IMG/VR virus record: IMGVR_UViG_3300032053_000199
Location: 1-39,210 of that record
Source of the DNA: a virus
Direction: 5' to 3' (one strand)
Length of the DNA stretch: 39,210 nt
Part shown: positions 14,473-23,017 of the stretch, piece after piece
Numbering within the stretch: the first letter of the stretch is position 1
How the letters are laid out: the number at the start of each line of letters is the position of its first letter
Made by a program: the position numbers and the translations under genes
Notes under the pieces: model-generated
Told to the model about the DNA's origin: nothing
Seen by the model: only the letters and a program-made list of their open reading frames with translations
The model's database searches: none

Positions 14473-15059
14473 GATTGGTAATAACTACTGCCGTAAATAG
14501 CAGAGCCCCCTCTATATTGACCCTTTTTCCCACTAGCATATCTTCCCTTTTCTTTTGGATATTGCATATCCCAAGAATTAGAAAAAGCGTCTTTATTTTT
14601 TAACTGAGAATAAGCTAAAGCAGTATTAAACATAGAGTTCTGTTTACTAAGATCAAATTCGCCTTGGCCAATCTTTTCAGCGAATCCAGCCTGTCTAACT
14701 TGTTCTCCAAAAGTCTTACCAAACTGGTCTTCTTGTTGTTTTCTTTGTAGCGCACTTTCACCAGCTTGGAAGTCGCGACCCTTTTGAGATTGCTCATCTT
14801 GAAATGTTTGCTGTGAAATAATCCCAGCTTCCTGAGCATTAATAGATTGTTGAGCATCTTCACCTTGTCTAGCAATGGCGTTATTAATGTTCTGAGATTG
14901 TTTTATAGCAGCCCCAGAATTAAGATTCCCAAGCTGAGCCTGTCTTCGAGCCAAGGCTTCTTGCTGCCCTTGCCCGCTAGCTCCGATTCTTTGTGCAGTT
15001 TGTTGCCTTTGAATATCGAATTGCGGCAAGGACTTTGGTTTGAAAGGTACTTCAGCCAT
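14469..15059 (-). CDS. Gln-rich ejection or neck protein
   Basis: The ATG at 15059 is chosen because GGGGAG precedes it. The longer frame from 15074 lacks a site. The protein of about 196 residues is Gln-rich (for example QRIGASGQGQQEALARRQAQ) and mostly helical, a composition shared with P22 gp7-like and other ejection proteins. The C-terminus becomes Gly/Tyr/Ser-rich. It follows the DNA stabiliser gene by 24 bp. The role is inferred from composition and order. Confidence 0.6.
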   Translation of the reverse strand: MAEVPFKPKSLPQFDIQRQQTAQRIGASGQGQQEALARRQAQLGNLNSGAAIKQSQNINNAIARQGEDAQQSINAQEAGIISQQTFQDEQSQKGRDFQAGESALQRKQQEDQFGKTFGEQVRQAGFAEKIGQGEFDLSKQNSMFNTALAYSQLKNKDAFSNSWDMQYPKEKGRYASGKKGQYRGGSAIYGSSYYQS

Positions 15060-15083
15060 TTCTATTCTCCCCATTGAATTGTA

Positions 15084-16979
15084 TCATCTAAAACCCCTTA
15101 CATTGAAATAAAATCTAAGCCCTTTGACATTGAACTTTTGTGCAATTGTATTCTGGTTTGAAAATTTAAACTGAATTCTTTCCCCACGAATACCTCCAAG
15201 AAAAACCTTAATATCTTCTTGGCTAGCTCCTCCACCCCAGACATCAGTTCCAAATACCATCGTCCCCCACAGGGAACCCCCAGGATTAAGATCTACCGTG
15301 TAGACATCACCGCTTCCAGAGTCAGAGTCTACTCTAGCGTTTAGATTCATTGAATAATCGCCAGGCTTATCGACAAGGATCTTTAGATACCTAAAGTCCT
15401 TAAATGTATGCTGTGCTGCGTCGCCATCTGCTGAAAACTCTTTAGTCCAAAAATAAGAGTCTATAGCTACCCCATTGTCATTATAAGAGGAAGTTTCATA
15501 TTCGTTAACATAACATGGGCTACTAGACGTAATAAAATATAGCTTTGAATTATATTGTGTAAACTGTGCAGCTTCGACCCCGGTGTCCGGGGACCAAGTT
15601 GTCGTTGCTTTGCCGGTTTCTTTTTCTAACTGAAAATCAAAAACCCATAATTTATTATTCGTTGTTGTAGCGACCCCACTTGTCACTGAAGTATAGGCCC
15701 TGCTTTTAAAAACAATAGAAGATATATTGCCTATATATGTTTCTTGTATATCGTCAATTTCTGGGTCAATAATATTTGAGTTCAATAAACTCTTAATTGA
15801 GTTGATCGTTGTAAAAGTTGTGCTTGGTATAAGTCCCGCTCCAGATAGTGCAGCGAAACCGACAAACTTTTGCCCTTCAGTAACGGGAACCATCGTTTGA
15901 TTGAAAAAATCAAAACATCCATAGGGAGACTTTGACCCATAGGGAGACTGAACCCTTACCACTAACCAGTTTGCCGGATCTGTATCTGGCATATAAATAA
16001 TAAACTGACTCTTCGAGCAATTCACTAAAATATTGTTTTCAAACTTTTCTATTCCAATAACCAGGTCGCTAGTATTATCTCCAATTTTAATAAAATTAAC
16101 ACTGGCTACAGTGTATGGGCTGTCTACTTCCGTATACCAAAGATAATTTGGGTTGGTGGAATCGTTCATGAACAAACGACTCTGGTGGTAGACAATTCGA
16201 TTCCATGCCGGAGGTACTCCGTTATCTTCTGGTGCGTCTACACCAAGAGCAGAGTCTGCTACAGTATCGTCGTAGGTAGTAGTTGTTCCGTCGGAAATTG
16301 TCGCCACTCTTTTATAGGTAGTTCCACCATTTATAGTCCTATATAGACGCCTTGCACTTATTCCGTAGGATACTGCGAATGTTTGTAAAACAACTCTAGC
16401 CGTTGCCGATGCCGCAGTAAAAGTAGCCGTAGCAGGCCCGAGATCAGACTCTACAAGTGCGGTATTTACATTAGTGACTTTCCAATTATATGAGCCAGTT
16501 AAAGACCCGGTAGCGTTTGATGTTACTGTTGGGGTAGCGGTGGGAGGATAAACACCATGTCGAGTAAATGCTCCATTATATTTATATGGGACCGTAGACC
16601 CATTATTTACAAATAAATATTCTTCCTGCTCACAAGCTGCAACCCTTACTCCAGCAGTGAACACAGAGTTAGCACTTGGAACACTCGTAAAAGTGCTTCC
16701 TGTCCAATATTGCATTTTATTCCCACAGAAGACGACCATGGTTTCTTGGCCATCGTTTGTATGTCTTGTGTAAATACCATCTCCAACAAACGTGCCAATA
16801 GTAGAAGAAGTTAGTTTAGTTGTTCCCCCGCGAGTTCTAACTCCACCATTATCGAATCGAACATTTTTACAATCAGGGCTTTGATTATCCTCAATTAATG
16901 GGCGATCAAACTGTGAATTCATACCGCCATCGAAATGAATCCGATCTTTGCCAGGAAAGATTTTCCTAAACTCGCTCAT
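15084..16979 (-). CDS. Packaged-DNA stabilisation protein, P22 gp10-like
   Basis: This 631-residue protein is rich in beta structure and aromatic residues. Its opening (FPGKDRIHFDGGMNSQFDRP, then CKNVRFDNGGVRTRGG) matches the general start of phage stabilisation or stopper proteins of podoviruses, which close the portal channel after packaging. The body likely forms a beta-propeller-like fold. It follows the gp4-like adaptor with a 4-bp overlap, which is the order seen in P22. No enzymatic motif is present. Confidence 0.7.
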   Translation of the reverse strand: MSEFRKIFPGKDRIHFDGGMNSQFDRPLIEDNQSPDCKNVRFDNGGVRTRGGTTKLTSSTIGTFVGDGIYTRHTNDGQETMVVFCGNKMQYWTGSTFTSVPSANSVFTAGVRVAACEQEEYLFVNNGSTVPYKYNGAFTRHGVYPPTATPTVTSNATGSLTGSYNWKVTNVNTALVESDLGPATATFTAASATARVVLQTFAVSYGISARRLYRTINGGTTYKRVATISDGTTTTYDDTVADSALGVDAPEDNGVPPAWNRIVYHQSRLFMNDSTNPNYLWYTEVDSPYTVASVNFIKIGDNTSDLVIGIEKFENNILVNCSKSQFIIYMPDTDPANWLVVRVQSPYGSKSPYGCFDFFNQTMVPVTEGQKFVGFAALSGAGLIPSTTFTTINSIKSLLNSNIIDPEIDDIQETYIGNISSIVFKSRAYTSVTSGVATTTNNKLWVFDFQLEKETGKATTTWSPDTGVEAAQFTQYNSKLYFITSSSPCYVNEYETSSYNDNGVAIDSYFWTKEFSADGDAAQHTFKDFRYLKILVDKPGDYSMNLNARVDSDSGSGDVYTVDLNPGGSLWGTMVFGTDVWGGGASQEDIKVFLGGIRGERIQFKFSNQNTIAQKFNVKGLRFYFNVRGFR

Positions 16980-17623
16980 TTATTACCTAGAGTTGTATAT
17001 GGAAGCGATGATTCTTCTTTTACGATAAGGAAAGAATCTCCGCGCTTTTGTCTTCTAATCGAAGCTTTAATATTAATTTTATCGGCTTCAAATCGTGCGT
17101 TATATCTATCGTACCAAGCAGCATTTAGGTCTTTTGATGCCATTTCTTTAATAACATAATTTACTAGGGCCCCGTGGAATCTTTCTGGAATGTCAACAGT
17201 AGATCCGGCCACCAATGATTGCTCATTGCAAATAGCATATATTTGGATTGTTTCAATGGTTCCTGGTACTGGTCTGATGTGGAAAGTTCTATCCCATACA
17301 AAGTAAAATTGTGGGGTGCCTGAATCAGTAGAGAGTTGATTCTCAAGAGTTATAATATCATCTTGGGCCATTGTAATTTCTTTTAGTTTTCTTCCACCAA
17401 ATGTAATTCTCTTGATAGATGAGGCTTCAGTAGGAAAGGCGTATGTTGCAGTAGCAACAACGCTAGAAGACTGGAATAATTTTTCTATTACAATTCCGCA
17501 GTCTCTAGTAATTTCTAGGGAGGCTTCATATACCAGTTGATTTATTTCAGCAGATGACCAGTTAGTATCGCCGACTGCATTATATCTGCGTCTAGCGTGT
17601 TCTTCGATTTCCAATAGTGTCAT
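16976..17623 (-). CDS. Head-tail adaptor, P22 gp4-like
   Basis: This 215-residue, largely helical protein opens with TLLEIEEHARRRYNAVGDTN followed by WSSAEINQLVYEASLEITRD, the pattern of podovirus head-tail connectors that bind the portal ring. A central beta region includes FHIRPVPGTIETIQIYAI. It sits next to the DNA stabiliser. The start overlaps 17620-17946 by 4 bp. Confidence 0.7.
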   Translation of the reverse strand: MTLLEIEEHARRRYNAVGDTNWSSAEINQLVYEASLEITRDCGIVIEKLFQSSSVVATATYAFPTEASSIKRITFGGRKLKEITMAQDDIITLENQLSTDSGTPQFYFVWDRTFHIRPVPGTIETIQIYAICNEQSLVAGSTVDIPERFHGALVNYVIKEMASKDLNAAWYDRYNARFEADKINIKASIRRQKRGDSFLIVKEESSLPYTTLGNK

Positions 17624-17946
17624 ATTTCACTCCATGTTCCTGCTGCTGTAGTTTGCTCTACCCAGGTAGTTGATGCGGCAGTTGCCTCTGTGTACGCTGC
17701 CGCCGATCTATCATCTAAATCTATTACGTTTGAAGGCTCTACATAATAGTAACCAGCGGACTCTTGTAAAAATTCATCAGTCATTTCAAAAGTGGATGCG
17801 GCGCTATTCTCAAGTAGCTTGTCAAAGCTTAGAGAATAATCATCTGTCGTGGTAATAGTTTCTGCTTGAGCCTTTTCAAGCTCCCATATAGTACCCTGAA
17901 CACCATATCCCCAGTAACCAGTTCCCCAGTTAAATTCATTCCACAT
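17620..17946 (-). CDS. Small Trp/Tyr-rich structural protein
   Basis: This 108-residue acidic protein begins with WNEFNWGTGYWGYGVQGTIW, an unusual aromatic start, and is rich in Thr, Ala and Glu. Small proteins with this opening occur among phage structural genes, but I do not recognise a domain. It sits just before the adaptor gene with a 4-bp overlap. It may be a minor virion protein. Confidence 0.5.
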   Translation of the reverse strand: MWNEFNWGTGYWGYGVQGTIWELEKAQAETITTTDDYSLSFDKLLENSAASTFEMTDEFLQESAGYYYVEPSNVIDLDDRSAAAYTEATAASTTWVEQTTAAGTWSEI

Positions 17947-18022
17947 TGTGGCCCGTTCAATGCCAAAAAGATTTATGGAGTTAGAAACTGTTCGTGTAAA
18001 ATCAGCAATAACTCCCCCTTTT

Positions 18023-18472
18023 TTAACTCAATGTAAACTGTGCTGTGATAGTCAAAGTATCTAGAGCGCCTTTATTAATTACGGATTCAGTATCACGAGC
18101 CAACATGGTTCCCGCCGCAGAACTCGAAAAAAGTCCATACTCAACAATAGCGCCAGTGCCTAAACCTGCTGCAAACGTAGCCTTTACTTGGTAGATTTGA
18201 TTTGAGACATAGGAAACAGTTCCGGTATGTCTAGCTAATTCAGTTCCAAGAATGGTATTTGCAGCAAGTTCGGCAGTGGCGTCTGTGCCGATCCCAACAT
18301 ATTTCATGGTAAAGGTAGCGGCAGCAAGCGCAGAGGACATTAGGAAATTAGCTAAAAACTCTTTTCCATTTGTGCAAACGACATTGCTTCCAGCCTTACG
18401 ATCCTTTTCTAGTCCATCAGGACCAGTTAGAACCATTTCCCATCTTCCAGAAAGACTGTAAATCGGCTTCAT
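18023..18472 (-). CDS. Phage structural protein, beta-rich
   Basis: This 149-residue protein contains YVGIGTDATAELAANTILGT followed by ELAR, a motif common in small phage virion proteins of unknown detail (the GxGT...LG.E..R type). It has no membrane segment. It lies between 18473-18697 and 17620-17946 in the structural cluster. A 76-bp gap follows, in which I see no gene or clear hairpin. A head, neck or tail-associated role is likely. Confidence 0.55.
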   Translation of the reverse strand: MKPIYSLSGRWEMVLTGPDGLEKDRKAGSNVVCTNGKEFLANFLMSSALAAATFTMKYVGIGTDATAELAANTILGTELARHTGTVSYVSNQIYQVKATFAAGLGTGAIVEYGLFSSSAAGTMLARDTESVINKGALDTLTITAQFTLS

Positions 18473-18697
18473 TTATACTACCTTTTTTTCTACAGGGTCT
18501 TCGCGTCTAAGCCTTTTAAGCCCAGCAGGATCGGGAGCGCCGTCAGCCGTTCGTTTAATGGAATTGGCTAATCCCATAAACATAATGGCGTCTTCTCTTT
18601 CCATTTCAACAAATTTCTTTGCTGGAATAGTTAACAACTCTCCTCGATATTTCTGTGAAAATTCATGTACATTATCGTTCCAAACTTTTACTTTCAT
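18473..18697 (-). CDS. Small basic hypothetical protein
   Basis: The ATG at 18697 is preceded by AGGAAAGGG. The TTG at 18715 has no site and would overlap the upstream gene. The 74-residue product (start MKVKVWNDNVHEFSQKYRG) is charged and without a membrane segment. It is in a run of small structural genes. A minor virion protein is possible; no family was recognised. Confidence 0.5.
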   Translation of the reverse strand: MKVKVWNDNVHEFSQKYRGELLTIPAKKFVEMEREDAIMFMGLANSIKRTADGAPDPAGLKRLRREDPVEKKVV

Positions 18698-18711
18698 GGG
18701 GTTCCCTTTCC

Positions 18712-19059
18712 TCAAACGTCAGAACAAATCAATTTCAAAGTAACGCCGTTAGTAAACGTGTTATCAGTGACAACTTTAATAAATCGGTATCCAGCCAAAG
18801 CAGTCACTTCGACAGCAGAGCCAGAAACCGCACTACCAACAGTAACGGTTTGAGGAGCCGATAGACCCGAGACAACTTGATATTTCAGAGCGCTATAGGT
18901 TCCCGTCAGTGTCGGAGAAACCTGAAACATGACTGACCCAGAGGCCGCCGTAGGTATAAAAACTACTTTTGAAAAACCACGTCCCAGGTCGATAGCCGCG
19001 CTGGAAGAAGTCCCAGAAACAATTATGGCATCATAGCTATGTGCGCCTCCGATAGCCAT
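18712..19059 (-). CDS. Small beta-rich structural protein
   Basis: This 115-residue Ser/Thr/Val/Ala-rich protein has alternating beta pattern (SGTSSSAAIDLGRGFSKVVF). The layout is like small virion or head proteins with a jelly-roll-type fold. It follows 19061-19330 with one base between. High Ser/Thr makes it a possible glycan acceptor. No specific homologue was recognised. Confidence 0.5.
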   Translation of the reverse strand: MAIGGAHSYDAIIVSGTSSSAAIDLGRGFSKVVFIPTAASGSVMFQVSPTLTGTYSALKYQVVSGLSAPQTVTVGSAVSGSAVEVTALAGYRFIKVVTDNTFTNGVTLKLICSDV

Positions 19060-19060
19060 C

Positions 19061-19330
19061 TTAGACTCCGTACACTACTAAATGGAATACGTCGCCAGAT
19101 ACTGCGCTGTTAATGTTCATAATGCCGGCACGAGCAGTAGAATTTGATCCAATATTCTTTTTGAAAGTGAGACCGGCAGTAGTCATTGAAACACAGCCAA
19201 GTGAATGACCATGAATAACTTTAAGTCCTGTGTCGATGTTTGCAGAAGCGGCGTCGATTGACATGGATATGATGTGTACTCGTTTGTTTCCGAATACTGA
19301 TTTGTGAATGATTTCGTATGCTGTTGCCAT
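19061..19330 (-). CDS. Small structural protein downstream of the Maf-like gene
   Basis: This 89-residue protein of mixed beta composition (for example HIISMSIDAASANIDTGLKV) has no motif that I recognise. It is 14 bp downstream of the Maf-like glycosyltransferase, in the same direction. Size and position suggest a minor virion protein. The spacing contains AAAAGGGGA, a good ribosome site. Confidence 0.5.
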   Translation of the reverse strand: MATAYEIIHKSVFGNKRVHIISMSIDAASANIDTGLKVIHGHSLGCVSMTTAGLTFKKNIGSNSTARAGIMNINSAVSGDVFHLVVYGV

Positions 19331-19344
19331 TTTATTTTCCCCTT

Positions 19345-20409
19345 TTAAAAAAGTATCGTAGTTTGTTCAGTTTCCGGCCTTAAACACTGATCCTCTAGGT
19401 GCCTAGACATCGTGTATTGATCGAAAAGATTAACCAGTTTCATTTGTTTAATTCCAATTATGTTCCCCTCGGGGAAAGCACCTAAAGTGCCCCCCTCACT
19501 ACAGTTTATCCAAATTCCAGGAACACTCAAGGTCACTTGGTCAAACCATGCTTTAAAATTTGCGTAGCTCTGCCACGATAGAACCTTGTTCCCGTAGACA
19601 TCGGTCATTTTCACAACATTACCTAGCTTCGCGTCATATTTAGAGTCCCATGCGTGAAATTTATGCATATATGAAAAACAAAAATCTGCCCCGACAAAAA
19701 CGATTGGATTTGCTCCCATTATCCCTTTTGCAGCATATAAACACGCACCTAAAACATTCCCACCAGTGGAAAGATTGCAGTTAAATTTCTCAATCTTGAA
19801 GACTTCATCGTTAAACTTCTTAGACGGAATAGAGGCACTAAAGAAATAAATCTCACCCTGCCATTTTTCCAACAATCTTGGGGATGTTCCAATGAAAGCA
19901 AGTAGCTTTTTAGTCTTAGTTCTTTCCCAGTAAAATTCGGGAGTATTCTTCCCGCCCTCGCTAACCTCTTCAGAAGTAACCTCTCCTGCGTCTAGAGTTA
20001 CATAAAAATCAACATCAACGCTGTTGTCTTCCATGAAGTGGAAATTATGAAGACATGAAATCAGACCAATTCCGCCCCGGTCTTTTAACAGATGACCATT
20101 TCTCTTAAGACTCGGACCAGCACCGGCAACAATACATGGCTTATACTGAAAGTGATTGTAGAATTTTCCAATACTATGAGCGGCAAAAGACCCAAACTTT
20201 TCTTTGTTGGCTTTGATGTTGGCAAGCCAAATATCATTCCAATATTCCATTGTGGCCACGTCCCCAGAACTAGCCTGAGCAAACATTTCCTTTGGAGTTA
20301 TTGGAGGGTTGTCTATGTTGTTTTGAAACTCTAGCTTCATCTCAACTAAATGCCCAGCATCTCGGAGTTTCTTTAATTCTTGGAGTTCTTGTAATTCTTT
20401 TTCTTCCAT
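19345..20409 (-). CDS. Maf/DUF115-like glycosyltransferase
   Basis: This 354-residue protein has the MAF_flag10/DUF115 pattern: VAGAGPSL (94-101), a VTLDAGE acidic motif (137-143), STGGNVLGACLYAA (214-227), GANPIVFVGADFCF (232-245) and NCSEGGTLG (312-320). Flagellin Maf enzymes transfer pseudaminic or legionaminic acid from CMP-sugars to Ser/Thr, and the same domain occurs in MptE pterin enzymes. The N-terminal 20 residues form a Glu/Lys/Leu helix. It lies between the decoration protein and small structural genes, preceded by a strong hairpin. In a window that also encodes NeuB- and SpsF-type enzymes, sugar transfer to virion proteins is the favoured inference. Confidence 0.82.
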   Translation of the reverse strand: MEEKELQELQELKKLRDAGHLVEMKLEFQNNIDNPPITPKEMFAQASSGDVATMEYWNDIWLANIKANKEKFGSFAAHSIGKFYNHFQYKPCIVAGAGPSLKRNGHLLKDRGGIGLISCLHNFHFMEDNSVDVDFYVTLDAGEVTSEEVSEGGKNTPEFYWERTKTKKLLAFIGTSPRLLEKWQGEIYFFSASIPSKKFNDEVFKIEKFNCNLSTGGNVLGACLYAAKGIMGANPIVFVGADFCFSYMHKFHAWDSKYDAKLGNVVKMTDVYGNKVLSWQSYANFKAWFDQVTLSVPGIWINCSEGGTLGAFPEGNIIGIKQMKLVNLFDQYTMSRHLEDQCLRPETEQTTILF

Positions 20410-20424
20410 TTAAACCTCTGAAGC

Positions 20425-20463
20425 GACACTACTAGAACGAAACCCCCCCGCTCTAGTAGTGTC
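20425..20463 (-). terminator. Strong hairpin before the Maf-like gene (attenuator or RNA-processing site)
   Basis: GACACTACTAGA (20425-20436) and TCTAGTAGTGTC (20452-20463) form a perfect 12-bp stem that extends inward by two pairs, with a G-rich loop on the minus strand. No T-run follows, so it is not a classical terminator. It sits between the coat/decoration genes and the glycosyltransferase, where it could lower expression of the enzyme or protect the 3' end of the capsid message. Confidence 0.65.
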
Positions 20464-20476
20464 CAGATTTTATTAT

Positions 20477-20944
20477 TTACAGATTAACGTAAAGCGATCC
20501 TGCATTACCGGAGACTACGATTGTGGTGAAGTGCCCAACGGGGACTCCTCCAGCAACCAAAGTCAAAACGGTTCCATCAATACCCATCTGCATAGGTGCG
20601 GCAGACTTGCTTGATGCGCTAGAAGCGATAGTTACGTTTACGAGCCCTCGTTTTAGAGCCCATCCGTATTCAGCGGGCGGAATGGTAACGTGTTTAACGA
20701 AACCAATTGCCATATCGCCAACCAAGCTAGAGGCCGTACAAGAATACAGTCCAGCAGAACTACTCGCGACACGGACCAGGCCTACGCCCACTCCAGTTGC
20801 AGCAATTCCATTGTTACAAACATAGATGTATTTCTCTACGTTTGAGCCGATAGATTCATCTCGCAATGTTCCAAGCGCAGCCTGGGGAACGGCGGTTACT
20901 AAGCTAATACTACTAAAAAAAATCGGTGCAATTTGATCTGACAT
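20477..20944 (-). CDS. Capsid decoration or head-associated protein
   Basis: This 155-residue protein is rich in Ser, Ala, Val and Gly with beta pattern (GLVRVASSSAGLYSCTASSL). It lies directly downstream of the coat gene. Small beta-rich proteins in this position are usually head decoration proteins. It has many Ser/Thr residues and is followed by the Maf-like gene, which makes it a prime candidate acceptor for glycosylation. The family was not identified by a specific motif. Confidence 0.6.
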   Translation of the reverse strand: MSDQIAPIFFSSISLVTAVPQAALGTLRDESIGSNVEKYIYVCNNGIAATGVGVGLVRVASSSAGLYSCTASSLVGDMAIGFVKHVTIPPAEYGWALKRGLVNVTIASSASSKSAAPMQMGIDGTVLTLVAGGVPVGHFTTIVVSGNAGSLYVNL

Positions 20945-20960
20945 ATTAAATCCTTTCCTA

Positions 20961-21884
20961 TCACGAAGTTAAAGCGGTGTTAGCAGACAAAAGACGCAAG
21001 TTGCTGTAGCACAATGCTCCAGCCCACAAGATCTTAGCCACTTCAACATCTTGGTTAATGGGTCGTACAAACGGGACGAACTTCATATCGACATTGCTAT
21101 GTGCAACAAGGAAGAAATGTTCCATGTTCAACATAAACAAGTGTGAAGCAGGACATTTAGAATCAGCTACCATGGGAACGCCCATGAACAATAGATTCTC
21201 AAAGCCAGCCGATGCTTTTTTGCTGTCTTGGAAGCGTTGTTGCGGTTGCAACAGATTCCAGTAAGCATTATGCAAAGCACGAGTCGTGGTAATCAGATTA
21301 GGCTTCTCTTGATCGACACTAGCCGCTTCAAATTGGGTCTTTAGGACCGCCAAACTTAAAGTAGTACTTGAAGTATCGAGCTGCGGGCGCCACCACGAGA
21401 AGTCAGTCTGGCTGATGCCACCAACGGTGTTTGAAGCCGATGCTGCAACGCGCAAGCCAACCAATTGATCTGTGTCAGTGCCGGAAGAATAGAGGCCATC
21501 TCCCAAGTTCTGAGCCAATGAGCGTTCAGCATTTTTAACCTTGGATTTAACCAGGTCAATTACAGCAGAATCGCCAGAATTCTTAAGCTTATCAATGCCT
21601 TGGATAGAAATGTTCGCGTAGTGCTGCTTCCAAACGAATTCGGCAGCCGTGAAACTTTCTGCATCAGTAGTGCTGAGGAGTTCAGCTCCGCTGTAGGCTC
21701 CAGAAGCCGCATCTTGCGCGTATTCTAGGGGAACCATGATACGCTCTCCGCCGTTAATCTTGCGGTAGCCATTGCCCTTTTTCATTTCAGACAAGAGGAC
21801 GTTCGAGTCGAAAATATTGTCATAAAGTTTCGGTAAAAATTTCTTTTCCGTGATCGCTGAGATTTGATTGTATGTCAAAGCCAT
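20961..21884 (-). CDS. Major capsid protein
   Basis: This 307-residue protein follows the scaffold gene. It starts with ALTYNQISAITEKKFLPKLY and has helix NAERSLAQNLGDGLYSSG and a C-terminal strand region MKFVPFVRPINQDVEVAKIL, typical of HK97-fold coat proteins in this phage group. AAAGGAG precedes the ATG. It should form the procapsid shell on the scaffold, with the portal at one vertex. No propeptide is obvious. Confidence 0.85.
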   Translation of the reverse strand: MALTYNQISAITEKKFLPKLYDNIFDSNVLLSEMKKGNGYRKINGGERIMVPLEYAQDAASGAYSGAELLSTTDAESFTAAEFVWKQHYANISIQGIDKLKNSGDSAVIDLVKSKVKNAERSLAQNLGDGLYSSGTDTDQLVGLRVAASASNTVGGISQTDFSWWRPQLDTSSTTLSLAVLKTQFEAASVDQEKPNLITTTRALHNAYWNLLQPQQRFQDSKKASAGFENLLFMGVPMVADSKCPASHLFMLNMEHFFLVAHSNVDMKFVPFVRPINQDVEVAKILWAGALCYSNLRLLSANTALTS

Positions 21885-21899
21885 TTAAGGCTCCTTTCG

Positions 21900-22715
21900 T
21901 TATAATCCTAGGTCCGCTAGGTTTGATAGTATTGATTCGGTTGATTCGTAGTGCTTTCCAGTGCTTTTGGAGACTTGTGTTGGTGCTTTCTTGGTAGAAA
22001 GTAGACCTGTCTTCAATTGTCGCTGTTTATCGGCAACTACTTGTTCTTTTCCTCGCGCTTCGGCTGCTTTTAAAAGGTCGTCATGGTAAAGATCCAGGAA
22101 AGCCGCTTTAAATGTCGTTAAACCAGATTTGTTTGCATGGTTTACAACAAGTTGCTCCCTAGTTCTGCCATCGGCATCAGCAGTTGCCCAATCTAGATCC
22201 TTGAATCGCTCACGGATGGATTGGATCTCTGCGTCTAACGCCTGGTCGTCCCTTTTATTCTTTTCAGCTTCACGCTCAGATTTAATTTCATTAGCAAAGG
22301 ATTCAAATTGATTGATCTTTTGCAATAATGGATGGTCACTAGGAAGATCGCTATAGCCTTCCTTTTTTGCATGAATAAGACTCTGTAGTTCTTCAAATCT
22401 ATCGGGATTAGCTTTAACCCAATCATCAATAGGCTTGTATGAAGACTCTAGGTTTGATGCCAGCTCACGCTGACGGTTAATTTCCGCCATCTTTTGAGGA
22501 TAGTCATAACCCTGTTGTGCCCACTTCTTTAATTGGTCAATCGAGGCCCGAATTTGTTTCCCGTTATGGACAAACTCATGCTCTATAGGAGCTTCTACCG
22601 GAGCGGAAACCACTTGAGCTTCTACCTCTACCGGAGTTTCTACGCCCTCACTCTCAATTCCCTCTAATAGAGAATCAACATCAACCTCTTCATTCACGCC
22701 TTCATTTTCAAACAT
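21900..22715 (-). CDS. Scaffolding protein
   Basis: This 271-residue acidic protein is helical and rich in Glu, Lys and Gln. It starts with an acidic stretch (FENEGVNEEVDVDSLLEGIE), has a central coiled-coil part (about 75-200) and ends with a basic segment (KQRQLKTGLLSTKKAPTQVS). Such composition just upstream of the coat gene is typical of internal scaffolds, which leave or are degraded during maturation. The start overlaps the previous stop by one base. Confidence 0.75.
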   Translation of the reverse strand: MFENEGVNEEVDVDSLLEGIESEGVETPVEVEAQVVSAPVEAPIEHEFVHNGKQIRASIDQLKKWAQQGYDYPQKMAEINRQRELASNLESSYKPIDDWVKANPDRFEELQSLIHAKKEGYSDLPSDHPLLQKINQFESFANEIKSEREAEKNKRDDQALDAEIQSIRERFKDLDWATADADGRTREQLVVNHANKSGLTTFKAAFLDLYHDDLLKAAEARGKEQVVADKQRQLKTGLLSTKKAPTQVSKSTGKHYESTESILSNLADLGL

Positions 22716-22954
22716 TAAGCACCACGCACAGGTGAGCCATTGGCTCCAGCTTCTGGGGCACTAGGAGCTGCTTGTTCTTGTCCACCACTCAACAGTTGTT
22801 GAATGTGTTCTAGAAGTGACTTTTGGCCTTCAGGAGATAGTTGTCCGATCAAATCAGCAATCTGATTCATTATCTGGTCATCAGAACCTTGCCCTTCTTG
22901 GCTTTCTTCACCAGGTTGAGCGGCTTGTGCATTTGGATCAGTAGGTTGTTGCAT
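22715..22954 (-). CDS. Small Gln/Gly-rich protein next to the scaffold
   Basis: The ATG at 22954 has AAAGGAG before it, whereas the longer frame from 22984 has no site. The product is about 79 residues, rich in Gln, Pro, Gly and Ala, with a helix (QIMNQIADLIGQLSPEGQKS) in the middle. It lies between portal and scaffold and may be a scaffold-associated protein or minor head component. No family was recognised. Confidence 0.5.
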   Translation of the reverse strand: MQQPTDPNAQAAQPGEESQEGQGSDDQIMNQIADLIGQLSPEGQKSLLEHIQQLLSGGQEQAAPSAPEAGANGSPVRGA

Positions 22955-23017
22955 AAATTCTCCTTTTCTAGGGGTATATTTCAAACAGAAAAAAAGAAGA
23001 ATTTAAGTTACTACAAA

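Noticed and set aside
20442-20448. Run of seven C as a phase-variation tract
   Set aside because: It lies in the loop of a non-coding hairpin and not in a reading frame or promoter spacer that I can identify.
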